DNA of 64,000 nt from the NCBI GenBank assembly GCA_015231915.1, contig JADGAR010000017.1:1-64000 (forward strand), in the 5' to 3' direction. Positions 47,291-55,721 of the stretch are shown piece by piece (position 1 is the stretch's first letter; every line of letters begins with the position of its first letter). Source of the stretch: Magnetococcales bacterium. Its GTDB lineage: Bacteria > Pseudomonadota > Magnetococcia > Magnetococcales > Magnetaquicoccaceae. Under the pieces are notes generated by a model that did no database searches, was not told the DNA's origin, and saw only the letters and a list, made by a program, of their open reading frames with translations. Made by a program: the position numbers and the translations under genes.

Positions 47291-50200
47291 GGGCGTTCCT
47301 CCGGTACGATGAGTGCGGGGGGCAGGGGTCCGGAATGGCCCGCGTACCAGGCCCGGGACGAAGGGGTGCGAGCGATCCCGGGTGCGGGATCGTTCCAGGG
47401 TTGCCAGCCGCCGGCGGGGTCGAACAGATGGATCGCGCCGTCTTCCGGGTCGATGGCGGCCAGGATGATCCAGGCGTTGCCCACCAGTTCGCGGATTTCC
47501 GGCTGCCTCTGGTAGATGGCGGTGAGGATGGCCGGCTTTTGCTCCACGATCACCAGCAGTCGCATGGCCTCGTGGATCTCGATCATCTGTTGCGGCAGGC
47601 CGGTGCGCAGGTCCGAGCCGGTCCCTTCCATGACCCCGAACAGCCCGGTGATGTTGTGTACCACCTTGGTCCCGCAGCCGTAGCGGTCGTTGTCCACAGT
47701 GGAAAAATAATACTCCAGGCTGATGCCGGCCCCCACGGGTCCGGCAGCGAGCAGAATCCCTTCCACGATGCTGCCGTCCGGGTCCTGGGTGGGGTCGTAG
47801 GAGATCAGGAACATGCGCCGGTCGAAGAAGGCCCCGCGGGTCACGGAGCGTCGGCCAATGAGGGCTGCGGCATTGGTGGCGTGCCCCAGTTCCGGTCTGG
47901 CCTGGCTGAAGTCCAGGCCGCGCCGCTCCATGTGGGTCAAGGCCTTTGCCGGGGACGCCTGGCGTGGGGCCGAGGCCAGTCGTCGGGCACGCTCGTGGGC
48001 CGAATCGGCTCGTGCCGTGTCCAGCATTCCGGTCAGGCGGGTCAACGTCTCTTGCAGGGAGGCCGGGACCTGGTCGCGGTCGAACCAGTCGATGGTCTCG
48101 TTGCCGGTATTGTGTTCCCCGCCGATGAACCAGCACTCCTGCGGGATATCGATGCCTTGTTGCCGCAGCCGTTCCCGCACCTCGGGACGGTTGGCCATGG
48201 CCGCGAACAGGCGGGCGTTCGGCCCGCCGTGGCGACCGCTGCACGCCCCGCAGTCGTAGGCCGCCATGTGGGGATTGTTCAGACTGCTGGAGCCGTGGCC
48301 CAGAATCACCACCAGGGGAGAGAATCCGTAAGTCAGACCGGTGTTGCGCAAAAAGCCCGCCACCCGTGCGGTCTGCTCGGCGTCGGTGAATCCGGTGCGC
48401 GGGGCGGCGGGAGAGGCCTGCCGGTGGTCCTCCGGGGCATTGAGAGCCATCACGGTGGGCAATGGCGGGTCGAAGCGGGTGCGCAACGCCTGGGTCATCC
48501 AACCCCAGACACGGGGAAACGTCAACCGGCCCAGCAAAGCCGTCAAGACCGCCGGGGCAGCGGTCAGACTCAGCAAGGTCGGCCAGACCACGCCCCGGTG
48601 ACTCTCCCGATGGAGCAGAACCCGACAGCCCTCCAGCAGACCGCGCCGCCGCCGATGGTGCCGCAGATGCGCCTCCGCACCGGGCGAGACCTCCTCGCGC
48701 ACCTCGTTGGCGGGTGTGACCACCACCGGACAGAGCGCCGTCGAGGCCGGATCGTCCACCCCGCGCCAGTTGACCGGCACCCCGAAAAAGCCCGGCCCCC
48801 CCAGGGTTTCGATCTCCGGCACCCGTTCCTCCAGGTGTCTGCGGATTCCCTCTTCGCGGTCGTCCATGCAGAAGACCACCTGGGCCAGGGGCGCGCGTTC
48901 CCGGCGCGCCCATGCGCCACGACCGCGATTGGCGTTCAGGGCCGCCAGGATCCGGTTGCGGTAGTGCCGTTCGTATGCCTGCAACCAGAGGTATCCGGTC
49001 TTCTCGTCGTTGAGGCTGCGCAACAGGTCGAGCATCGACGCGATGGTGTCCGGCGCCAGGGCGCGCACGCCTTCCGCCTCCAGCCCCAGATGCTGGGCGA
49101 GCACGAACAGTGGCCATGCCTCGTCCCCCGCGCCACCTGCGGCGCCAGGGTTGTCCCGCTCCATGGCGCGGATCCGGTGGGCCAGATCGCGCCACTCCTG
49201 GTCGCGCCGTGCATCCTCGCCGCACTCCCAGGTCAGCCGACCGGCGTGCGCGGCGAGAAATTCCGGCAATTCCCGGTTGAACAGCGCCAGGCGGGCGTAA
49301 AGCTCGCCACGATGGCTGCGGAAATGCCAGCCCAGAATCCCCAGGGAAGGCTCCACCCGCCAGAGGGTCCGGCAGAGCCGGGCGGCGTAATACCACTCCA
49401 GCGCCAGCCGCACCGCCAGATAATCGGCCATCTCCACCCGGGTGCGCACGTTGCCGTAGCCGGGCCGCAGCGACCGCCACATGATCATGCCCGACCATCC
49501 GGGCAGCTCCAGGGCGAGCCGTTCCAGATACTCCTCCCAGCGCTCTTCCGGCACGCCGATTCTTTCCAGGCAGCTTTCGATGGCCTCCATGGCGTTCATC
49601 CCGGAGAACTCCACGGCCAGTTCCGCAGCCTCGCCGGCGGCATGGTTCCGCCAGGCGGTCCACAACCCGTCGTTGCGCTCCGGCAGGGACCAGGAGGCGA
49701 CTCCCAGATCCAGAAAACCGGCCAGCGCCCGCGTCAACTCCGGTCGCATCTCTTCCAGGATATCCTCCCCGGTGAGGGCCAGCAGCAATCCACGCAGGGT
49801 CAGCTCCGTTCCCATCCGGTCCATGAGGCCGTGCCACAGGGCATCCGCCTCCCGGCGCACCTCCTCGTCGATTCCTTCCCGCTGGGCGCGGTCCGCGCGC
49901 AGCATCGCCTCGGTGGGGAACAGCGGCGTCTCTTCGGCCTCCGCGTCGAGACGGGATTCCCGGCGCCAGACATCGTGGACCCGACCGAGCCGGTCCATGA
50001 TCGCCTGCCACACCCCCGCCACATCCCTGGTCTGCGCCCCGGGTCGGGGACGGGTCAGGGCATCCCGCTCCTCGATCTCCCAGGTCAGGCGTGCCGCGGT
50101 GAGCGGCCCGATTCCATGGACCATGATCAGGCGGATGATCTCGCCCCGGGTAACGGGACCGAGGGGTTGGCCGGCGGCAAGCTCCGGGTCGCCGGCGATG

Positions 50201-50466
50201 ACCGCCGTCAGGTCTTCCGGCTGGATGCGACCTTCCCGGTAGAGGGCGCGGAATTTTTCTCCCGACAGATAGCCGTAGTTGCCGGTCAGCTTGCGCGCCG
50301 CAGTCAGCGCGTCCGGAAAGGGGAGGTGCTGATGGCCGTGCAGGGTGTTGTGATGGACGAAGTCGGCAAGCGGCGCCTGGGCCGGCAGGAGGTGCTCCAG
50401 GTGGTGCAGACCCTGTTGGATGCGTTCCCGTCTGGTGAGGGGGATGTGGGATTCCGAATGGGACAT
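47287..50466 (-). CDS. dabA: DabA (DUF2309/UPF0753) inorganic-carbon transport subunit
   Basis: 1059 residues. DabA is a beta-carbonic-anhydrase-like zinc protein which, with DabB, converts CO2 to bicarbonate inside the cell in an energy-coupled way. All zinc ligands are visible: Cys533 and Asp535 (VVFCMDDREEG), His724 (ILGHGSSS) and Cys739 (YDCGACSGRHGG). The His-Cys spacing of 15 equals that described for Halothiobacillus DabA. The ATG at 50466 is used; a GTG at 50478 is also possible. It sits between a NuoM-like gene (16 nt upstream) and dabB (ATGA overlap). Confidence 0.95.
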   Translation of the reverse strand: MSHSESHIPLTRRERIQQGLHHLEHLLPAQAPLADFVHHNTLHGHQHLPFPDALTAARKLTGNYGYLSGEKFRALYREGRIQPEDLTAVIAGDPELAAGQPLGPVTRGEIIRLIMVHGIGPLTAARLTWEIEERDALTRPRPGAQTRDVAGVWQAIMDRLGRVHDVWRRESRLDAEAEETPLFPTEAMLRADRAQREGIDEEVRREADALWHGLMDRMGTELTLRGLLLALTGEDILEEMRPELTRALAGFLDLGVASWSLPERNDGLWTAWRNHAAGEAAELAVEFSGMNAMEAIESCLERIGVPEERWEEYLERLALELPGWSGMIMWRSLRPGYGNVRTRVEMADYLAVRLALEWYYAARLCRTLWRVEPSLGILGWHFRSHRGELYARLALFNRELPEFLAAHAGRLTWECGEDARRDQEWRDLAHRIRAMERDNPGAAGGAGDEAWPLFVLAQHLGLEAEGVRALAPDTIASMLDLLRSLNDEKTGYLWLQAYERHYRNRILAALNANRGRGAWARRERAPLAQVVFCMDDREEGIRRHLEERVPEIETLGGPGFFGVPVNWRGVDDPASTALCPVVVTPANEVREEVSPGAEAHLRHHRRRRGLLEGCRVLLHRESHRGVVWPTLLSLTAAPAVLTALLGRLTFPRVWGWMTQALRTRFDPPLPTVMALNAPEDHRQASPAAPRTGFTDAEQTARVAGFLRNTGLTYGFSPLVVILGHGSSSLNNPHMAAYDCGACSGRHGGPNARLFAAMANRPEVRERLRQQGIDIPQECWFIGGEHNTGNETIDWFDRDQVPASLQETLTRLTGMLDTARADSAHERARRLASAPRQASPAKALTHMERRGLDFSQARPELGHATNAAALIGRRSVTRGAFFDRRMFLISYDPTQDPDGSIVEGILLAAGPVGAGISLEYYFSTVDNDRYGCGTKVVHNITGLFGVMEGTGSDLRTGLPQQMIEIHEAMRLLVIVEQKPAILTAIYQRQPEIRELVGNAWIILAAIDPEDGAIHLFDPAGGWQPWNDPAPGIARTPSSRAWYAGHSGPLPPALIVPEERP

Positions 50467-50482
50467 GGGACGTGCCACGGTT

Positions 50483-51934
50483 TCAGAGTCTGTGGGCGAA
50501 CAGGTCGCTGACCTGGTCGATGGTGGCGGAGATCTTGCCGATCAAGGGCGCCGGCACCACCCCGACCAGCAGGATGGTCAGCGTCAGCATGGCGGCGGCG
50601 ATCCACTCCGGGCGTCGCGGCGGGTCGATGCGCAGCTGGCAGGCCGGGCCGGTGCACAACACGCCGATGGTGCGCACCGCGTAGGCGGCGCTCACCAGCA
50701 TGCCGACGCTCAGCAGGGCGCTCCAGGCCCCCCAGCGTTGCAGGCTGCCGATCAGGACGTGCAACTCGGCGATGAAGCCGGAGGTCCCCGGCACCCCCAC
50801 CGAGGCGACGAAGGCGACCACGGTGAAAAAGGCGAACTGGGGCGCCGGCACGGTCAGCGAGCCGTACTCCCGGATGTCGCGGGTATGGGTGCGTTCGTAG
50901 AGCAGCCCGATCACCAGAAACAGGGCGCCGGCGGTCAGGCCGTGGGAGACCATCTGCAGCACGGCCCCGGTCAGGCCGGTGCTCTCCAGGGTGGCGATGC
51001 CCAGCAGCACCACGCCCATGTGGCTGACCGAGGAGTAGGCGATCATCCCCTTGAGGTCGATCTGTCGCCAGGCCAGCACCCCGCCGTGGAGCAGATTGAT
51101 CATGGCCAGGGCGGCCAATCCCCCCTGCAGGGCGCTCACCGCGTCCGGCAGGAGTATGGCGGTGCGCAGCAGGCCGTAGGAGCCCATTTTCAAAAGGACT
51201 CCGGAGAGGAGAATGCTCACCGGGGCCGGGGCCTCCACGTGGGCCAGAGGCAGCCAGCCGTGCAAGGGAAAGACCGGCATCTTGACCCCGAACCCAATAA
51301 AAAAACCCAGAAAGATCAGGATCTGTTTTTCCCTTGGCAGGTCGCGCAGCCCCTCTGCCATGGCGGTCATGAGGAAGGTGTGTTCCGGGAGGGCGTCGTA
51401 GGCCAGCAACAAAGCAAGCAGCAGAAAAACCGATCCGCCCATGGTGTAGAGCAGGAAATTGAGCGCCGCCCGGTTGCGCTGGGCACCGCCGTAATTGTTG
51501 ATCAGAAAGAAGAGCGGCAGCAGCGTCAGCTCCCAGAAGATGTAGAACAGGGACCAGTCCTGGGCCGCGAAGACCCCCAGCATGGCCGCTTCCAGCAGCA
51601 GAAGCGGGATGAAGTACCCCTTGACCCGCGTGCGGACGTGGCCGGAGGCGAGCACCGCCACCAGGGTCAGCAGGGTTGCCAAAAGCAGCATGGGCAGCGA
51701 GAGTCCGTCCACGCCCAGGGCGAAATGGCTCCCCAACCGGGGGCGCCAGACGATTTTTTCCAGGAGTTGCAGATGGGCGATCCTGTCGGAGAACAGGGAG
51801 GCCACCCATCCGGACCACAGCATAGTGGCCAGGGCGGCGCCCGTCGCCACCCGGTGGGCGAGACGCGACGGCAGCAGGGCGACCAGCAGGGCGCCGGTGG
51901 TCGGCAACAGCAAAAGGAGCAGCAAGGGAGGCAT
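50483..51934 (-). CDS. NuoM/MrpD-like ion-translocating membrane subunit (first NuoM-like)
   Basis: 483 residues with about 14 spans. TM5 glutamate (FYIFWELTLLPLFF) and TM7 lysine (GFGVKMPVFPLHGWLP) are intact, and HVEAPAPVSILLSG is the conserved NuoM loop. It begins 24 nt after the korB stop, joining the carboxylase and pump parts of the series. Extra NuoM-like subunits beyond DabB suggest a larger ion-driven DAB complex. Confidence 0.9.
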   Translation of the reverse strand: MPPLLLLLLLPTTGALLVALLPSRLAHRVATGAALATMLWSGWVASLFSDRIAHLQLLEKIVWRPRLGSHFALGVDGLSLPMLLLATLLTLVAVLASGHVRTRVKGYFIPLLLLEAAMLGVFAAQDWSLFYIFWELTLLPLFFLINNYGGAQRNRAALNFLLYTMGGSVFLLLALLLAYDALPEHTFLMTAMAEGLRDLPREKQILIFLGFFIGFGVKMPVFPLHGWLPLAHVEAPAPVSILLSGVLLKMGSYGLLRTAILLPDAVSALQGGLAALAMINLLHGGVLAWRQIDLKGMIAYSSVSHMGVVLLGIATLESTGLTGAVLQMVSHGLTAGALFLVIGLLYERTHTRDIREYGSLTVPAPQFAFFTVVAFVASVGVPGTSGFIAELHVLIGSLQRWGAWSALLSVGMLVSAAYAVRTIGVLCTGPACQLRIDPPRRPEWIAAAMLTLTILLVGVVPAPLIGKISATIDQVSDLFAHRL

Positions 51935-51958
51935 GGCGGGTGCGATAGGACAACAGGG

Positions 51959-52837
51959 TCAATCGGTCACGGGAGCGGATTTTGCCTTTGCCCTGGCAAC
52001 GATCTCGTCGAAGGTGTCTCCCAGGGTCGGGCGCGTCTGGTGATAAAACAGTCCGAGGGCCGGGTGGTCCGTATCCCGGGCCAGTTGCATCGCGGCCATC
52101 AGGTCGGTCGGGTCGTGTCCCGGGGGGAGATCACGCACTTGCAGACCAAGATTGACATAGGTTCTGCTGGTCTTGTCGAAGGTCACGCAGGGGGAGAGGA
52201 TGTGCAGATAGGAAAACCCCCGGTGGGCGATGGCGGCTGCGATCATGGCGCGCAGGTGGTCCGGGCGACCGGCGTAGGCCTGTCCCAGCCAGCTGACCCC
52301 ATAGGAGAGCAGCATCAGCAGCGGATTCAAAGGGCGTTCGGGATTGTCGAACGGGGAGGTGGAGGTGCGCAGTCCCACCGCCGAGGTGGGGGAGGTCTGG
52401 CCCTTGGTCAGTCCGTAGATGCCGTTGTCAAATAAAATATAAGTTATATCGACGTTGCGTTTGGCCGCATGGGCGATATGCCCGCCGCCGATGGCGAAGC
52501 CGTCGCCATCGCCGCCGACGGCGAGCACGGTCAGGTGGTCGTTGGCGGTCTTGATCCCGGTGGCCACCGGCAGCGCCCGCCCGTGCAGGGTATGGAAGCC
52601 GTAGAGATCGACGAAGAAGGGGAAGCGCGACGAGCAGCCGATGCCGGAGACCACCACCGCCTGGTCACGGGGGATGTTCATCGCGTTGCAGGCGTGGGTC
52701 ACCCCCTCGACGATGGCGAAGTAGCCGCAGCCTGGGCACCAGGTGGGCAGGGCATGGGAGCGGTAGGCGAGACGACCGCTCTCCTGGACCTCGCGCAGCT
52801 TCTCATCGACGAACACCGGCTTGATGGGGATGGACAT
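51959..52837 (-). CDS. korB: 2-oxoacid:ferredoxin oxidoreductase, beta subunit
   Basis: 292 residues. This subunit binds thiamine diphosphate and a [4Fe-4S] cluster. Cysteines are visible in TWCPGCGYF, GIGCSSR and LSPCVTF; the TPP/Mg motif is GGDGDGFAIGG followed by the DNGIYGLTKGQ loop. The sequence is closest in style to 2-oxoglutarate enzymes. The ATG at 52837 is chosen with GGAGAA 8 nt upstream; the ORF runs to 52885. In reductive-TCA organisms the enzyme works as a carboxylase (succinyl-CoA plus CO2 to 2-oxoglutarate); direction here is inference from the adjoining DAB genes. Confidence 0.93.
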   Translation of the reverse strand: MSIPIKPVFVDEKLREVQESGRLAYRSHALPTWCPGCGYFAIVEGVTHACNAMNIPRDQAVVVSGIGCSSRFPFFVDLYGFHTLHGRALPVATGIKTANDHLTVLAVGGDGDGFAIGGGHIAHAAKRNVDITYILFDNGIYGLTKGQTSPTSAVGLRTSTSPFDNPERPLNPLLMLLSYGVSWLGQAYAGRPDHLRAMIAAAIAHRGFSYLHILSPCVTFDKTSRTYVNLGLQVRDLPPGHDPTDLMAAMQLARDTDHPALGLFYHQTRPTLGDTFDEIVARAKAKSAPVTD

Positions 52838-52871
52838 GCTTGGTTCTCCATACGTCAGGATGGTCTTGCCT

Positions 52872-54647
52872 TCAGCCCCTGGCAAGGCGTCGGATTTCGT
52901 CCAGAATCTGTTCCACCGGCATGGGCGAACCGGGGACGCGACTCAAGCGGGTCACCGGTCTGGCGAGCACACCCTGCACGAGTTGCGCGAACTGCCCTTC
53001 GTAGTTGACCTCCGGCACCAGCACCTGATCGCAGTCGTCCATGAAGGCGGCCACTGCCTGGGCCGGGAACGGGGAGAGCATCACCACCTTCAGGGCGGCG
53101 CAGGGGATGTCCAGCGCTTGCGCCATGAACACCGCCTCCAGGCATTCGCCGAAGGTCGAGCCCCAGGCCAAAAGACCGACCTTGACCCGTCCGGAGGCGC
53201 CGAACCGCCGGGTGACGGCGAAATCGGGGTGGCACAGCGCGGCTTGCAGCTTGTCGTGGCGCTTGCGGCTCATGGCGGCATGCATCGATTCGCTGTCGTC
53301 GGGACGGCCCAGTTCGTTGTGTTCGAGGCCGGTGATCACGTGCATGTGGTCGGCATCGCCCGGCACGGCGCGGGGACTGACGCCGTCTTCGGTCAGGGCG
53401 TAACGGCGGTAGGTCTCGCCCGGCTCCAGGCGGGGCAGGGGCTTGTTGGCGTCCAGGACGAAGGCATGTCCCGATTCTTCCAGGGTGACGGTTTCGTAGC
53501 GATTGGACAGATAGAGATCCAGCAAAACGATCACCGGGGTTTGATAGCGTTCGGCCATTTCGAAGGCCTTGCCCGCGCAGCGGTAGCACCCCTCGACGTT
53601 GGTCGGGGCGATGACGATGCGTTGGCCATCGCCGGGCGAGCCGTACAGGGCGGCGTTCAGATCGGATTGTTCGGTCTTGGTGGGCATGCCGGTGGAAGGT
53701 CCGCCGCGCTGGGAGACGAAGACCACGCACGGGGTTTCGGTAATGGTGGCCAGGCCGAGCATTTCCGACATCAGGGCCAATCCAGGTCCCGAGGTGGCGG
53801 TGGCTGCCCGCGCCCCGGCGTATCCGGCGCCGATGGTGGCGGCGATGGCCGCGATTTCGTCCTCGGTTTGCAGCAGGCGGCGCCCGCGTTTGGGCAATTC
53901 CGTGGCCAGGCGCTCCATGATCGAGGTGGCCGGGGTGATGGGATAGCCGAAGAAGGTATCCAGTTCGGCATCCAGGCAGCCGCGCGCCACGGCAGCGTTG
54001 CCGCTGAGCATGATCACCCGGCCCGATGGCTCCCTTGGGCCGATGGGTGCGAAAACCACGTCATCCAGCTTGAAGGTCCTGCTCGCGTCCTCGAAGCCGG
54101 CCTGGAATCCGGCCAGGCTGCGGGCCACGATTTCGGGACCCTGCTTGCCGAACTTGCGGGCGATGATCTTGCGGAAGGGATCCGGCAGCAAACCCAGCAG
54201 GCCGGCGATGATCCCCAGGGCCACCAGATTGCGGGAGCGTCCTCCGCCGGTGGCCTGCTGGGAAAGCTCGCGCATGGGAAAGCCATAGGGAATCTGGCCG
54301 GGGAGCACCCGTGCGCTCATATGTTCCCCCTCCAGGCAGGGGGCGATGGGCTGGGACTCGAAGATCAGCGCGCCCATGTCGCGCACCTCGCCTGCATGGG
54401 GCAAGGCCTGGCTGTCGTCGAGGGAGAGCAGCACGTCGGAGTGGCGTTTGAGGGAGTAGGACTGGTCGGTGGTGATGCGCAGCCGGGAGATGCATTTGCC
54501 GAAGCCGCGGATTTCCGGGGGATAGACATCGAAGCCGATCACCCGGTAGCCCGCTGCTGCCACGGCGTTGCGCAGGATGTCGCCCGCAGCGATGGTCCCG
54601 TCGCCTGCGGAGCCGCAGATGGCGATCTGAATATCGGTTTTGCTCAT
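52872..54647 (-). CDS. korA: 2-oxoacid:ferredoxin oxidoreductase, fused gamma-alpha subunit
   Basis: 591 residues. Residues ~1-190 are the gamma domain (CGSAGDGTIAAGDILRNA, PPEIRGFG), and ~205-591 the alpha pyrimidine-binding and C-terminal domains (GYPITPATSIMERLA, QTEDEIAAIAATIGAGYAGA). It is the two-subunit KorAB type. The start at 54647 (MSKTD) gives the canonical gamma N-terminus; the frame is open far upstream but only as a shadow of the FAD gene. It starts 5 nt after that gene's stop and is followed at 34 nt by korB. Confidence 0.94.
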   Translation of the reverse strand: MSKTDIQIAICGSAGDGTIAAGDILRNAVAAAGYRVIGFDVYPPEIRGFGKCISRLRITTDQSYSLKRHSDVLLSLDDSQALPHAGEVRDMGALIFESQPIAPCLEGEHMSARVLPGQIPYGFPMRELSQQATGGGRSRNLVALGIIAGLLGLLPDPFRKIIARKFGKQGPEIVARSLAGFQAGFEDASRTFKLDDVVFAPIGPREPSGRVIMLSGNAAVARGCLDAELDTFFGYPITPATSIMERLATELPKRGRRLLQTEDEIAAIAATIGAGYAGARAATATSGPGLALMSEMLGLATITETPCVVFVSQRGGPSTGMPTKTEQSDLNAALYGSPGDGQRIVIAPTNVEGCYRCAGKAFEMAERYQTPVIVLLDLYLSNRYETVTLEESGHAFVLDANKPLPRLEPGETYRRYALTEDGVSPRAVPGDADHMHVITGLEHNELGRPDDSESMHAAMSRKRHDKLQAALCHPDFAVTRRFGASGRVKVGLLAWGSTFGECLEAVFMAQALDIPCAALKVVMLSPFPAQAVAAFMDDCDQVLVPEVNYEGQFAQLVQGVLARPVTRLSRVPGSPMPVEQILDEIRRLARG

Positions 54648-54652
54648 GGTCG

Positions 54653-55717
54653 TCACGCCTCGTAGACCCAGAAGGAGGAGTCGATGCGGCCCTGGGCGTC
54701 GCGACCGATGGACTCGGCGCGGGTGGTGGCGAACGCCTCCTGCCCTCCCGTCATGTTGACGGCGGCGACCGCGCCCATGGCCCGGACATTCCGATAGCCG
54801 TAATAGAAGCGATAGGCGCGTTCTTCTTCCGACCAGATCTGGCAGACATCGCCGGCGGCGAAGATGCAAGGATCGCTGGTGCGCAGCTGCGGGTTGACCA
54901 GCACGCCCCGTTCGATGTCGATGCCGGTGCCGACCATGAATTCGACCATGGGGGTGAGACCGAAGCAGGGCATCACCACGTCGCCGTAGAGATCCCCGCC
55001 ATTGTGAAAGCGCACGCGGCGTGCGGGCAGGCCGGGGGCGCCCTGCTCCACGGCGACGATGCCGCCCCTGGCATCGCCGTCGATCACCTCGATGCCCATG
55101 GTTTCCAGGGTGGAGAGGGCCTCGGCGCGTTCCTCGGGGGTGAGGGCATGGGGCCAGAAGGTGGTTTCGTGGGTGACGAGGATCACCCGGCATTGGATCG
55201 CGAGCAGGGTGCGGGCCAGATCCAGACCGATCATGTCGCCGCCGAGCATCACCACGGCACCCCGGTCGGGGAGCGCCCGGCGGGTGGCCATGGCCGCCTC
55301 GTAGGAGCCGAAGTGATGAAAGAGCGGGCGGTATTCGGCCAGCTCTTCGGGCAAATGGCCGCGACCGCCGGTGGCCACCAGCAGGGTGTCGTAGGGGATG
55401 GTTTCGTTGTGGGCCAGTTTCACCAGGCGGTTGCGGGGATCCACCGCGCTGACGCGGCACTCCCGGCGGACATGGATGCGTCGGGCGGCGTAGTGTTCCG
55501 GGGGAAGGGCCAGCAGTTCCGGCCAGCTGGTCACGTCCTGGAAGATCCTGGGCAACCGATAGCGGTTGTAGAACAGCAGCCGGCTGTGGGTGAGAATGGT
55601 CACGCGGCTTTCGGGATCCCGATCGCGCAGCAGTTCGGCGGCCTGGTTGCCGGCGACGCCGTTGCCGATGATCACATGGTGGCGTGGGGCAGGGGATGCG
55701 GCGAGGTCGGCGTTCAT
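54653..55717 (-). CDS. FAD-dependent pyridine-nucleotide oxidoreductase
   Basis: 354 residues. FAD site HHVIIGNGVAGNQAAELL and acceptor LLFYNRYRLPRIF; NAD(P)-binding GAVVMLGGDMIGLDLARTL; second FAD motif CIFAAGDVCQIW. It is like the rubredoxin-reductase/NirB flavoprotein group, with no cysteine pair. Between the Fe-S flavoprotein and korA it may pass electrons between NAD(P)H and ferredoxin. An ATG at 55729, overlapping the upstream stop, is an alternative; 55717 has GGATG upstream. Confidence 0.87.
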   Translation of the reverse strand: MNADLAASPAPRHHVIIGNGVAGNQAAELLRDRDPESRVTILTHSRLLFYNRYRLPRIFQDVTSWPELLALPPEHYAARRIHVRRECRVSAVDPRNRLVKLAHNETIPYDTLLVATGGRGHLPEELAEYRPLFHHFGSYEAAMATRRALPDRGAVVMLGGDMIGLDLARTLLAIQCRVILVTHETTFWPHALTPEERAEALSTLETMGIEVIDGDARGGIVAVEQGAPGLPARRVRFHNGGDLYGDVVMPCFGLTPMVEFMVGTGIDIERGVLVNPQLRTSDPCIFAAGDVCQIWSEEERAYRFYYGYRNVRAMGAVAAVNMTGGQEAFATTRAESIGRDAQGRIDSSFWVYEA

Positions 55718-55721
55718 GGCA

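Noticed and set aside
47291-50011. Upstream extension of the DabB open frame giving a 1421-codon ORF
   Set aside because: The extra part is Arg/Gly/Pro-rich with no motif and overlaps dabA in another frame; the ATGA junction at 47287-47290 marks the true start.
42758-51934. Annotation as a respiratory complex I (nuo) operon
   Set aside because: Only L/M-type antiporter-like subunits occur, around dabA; none of the NADH, Fe-S or quinone-site subunits is present.
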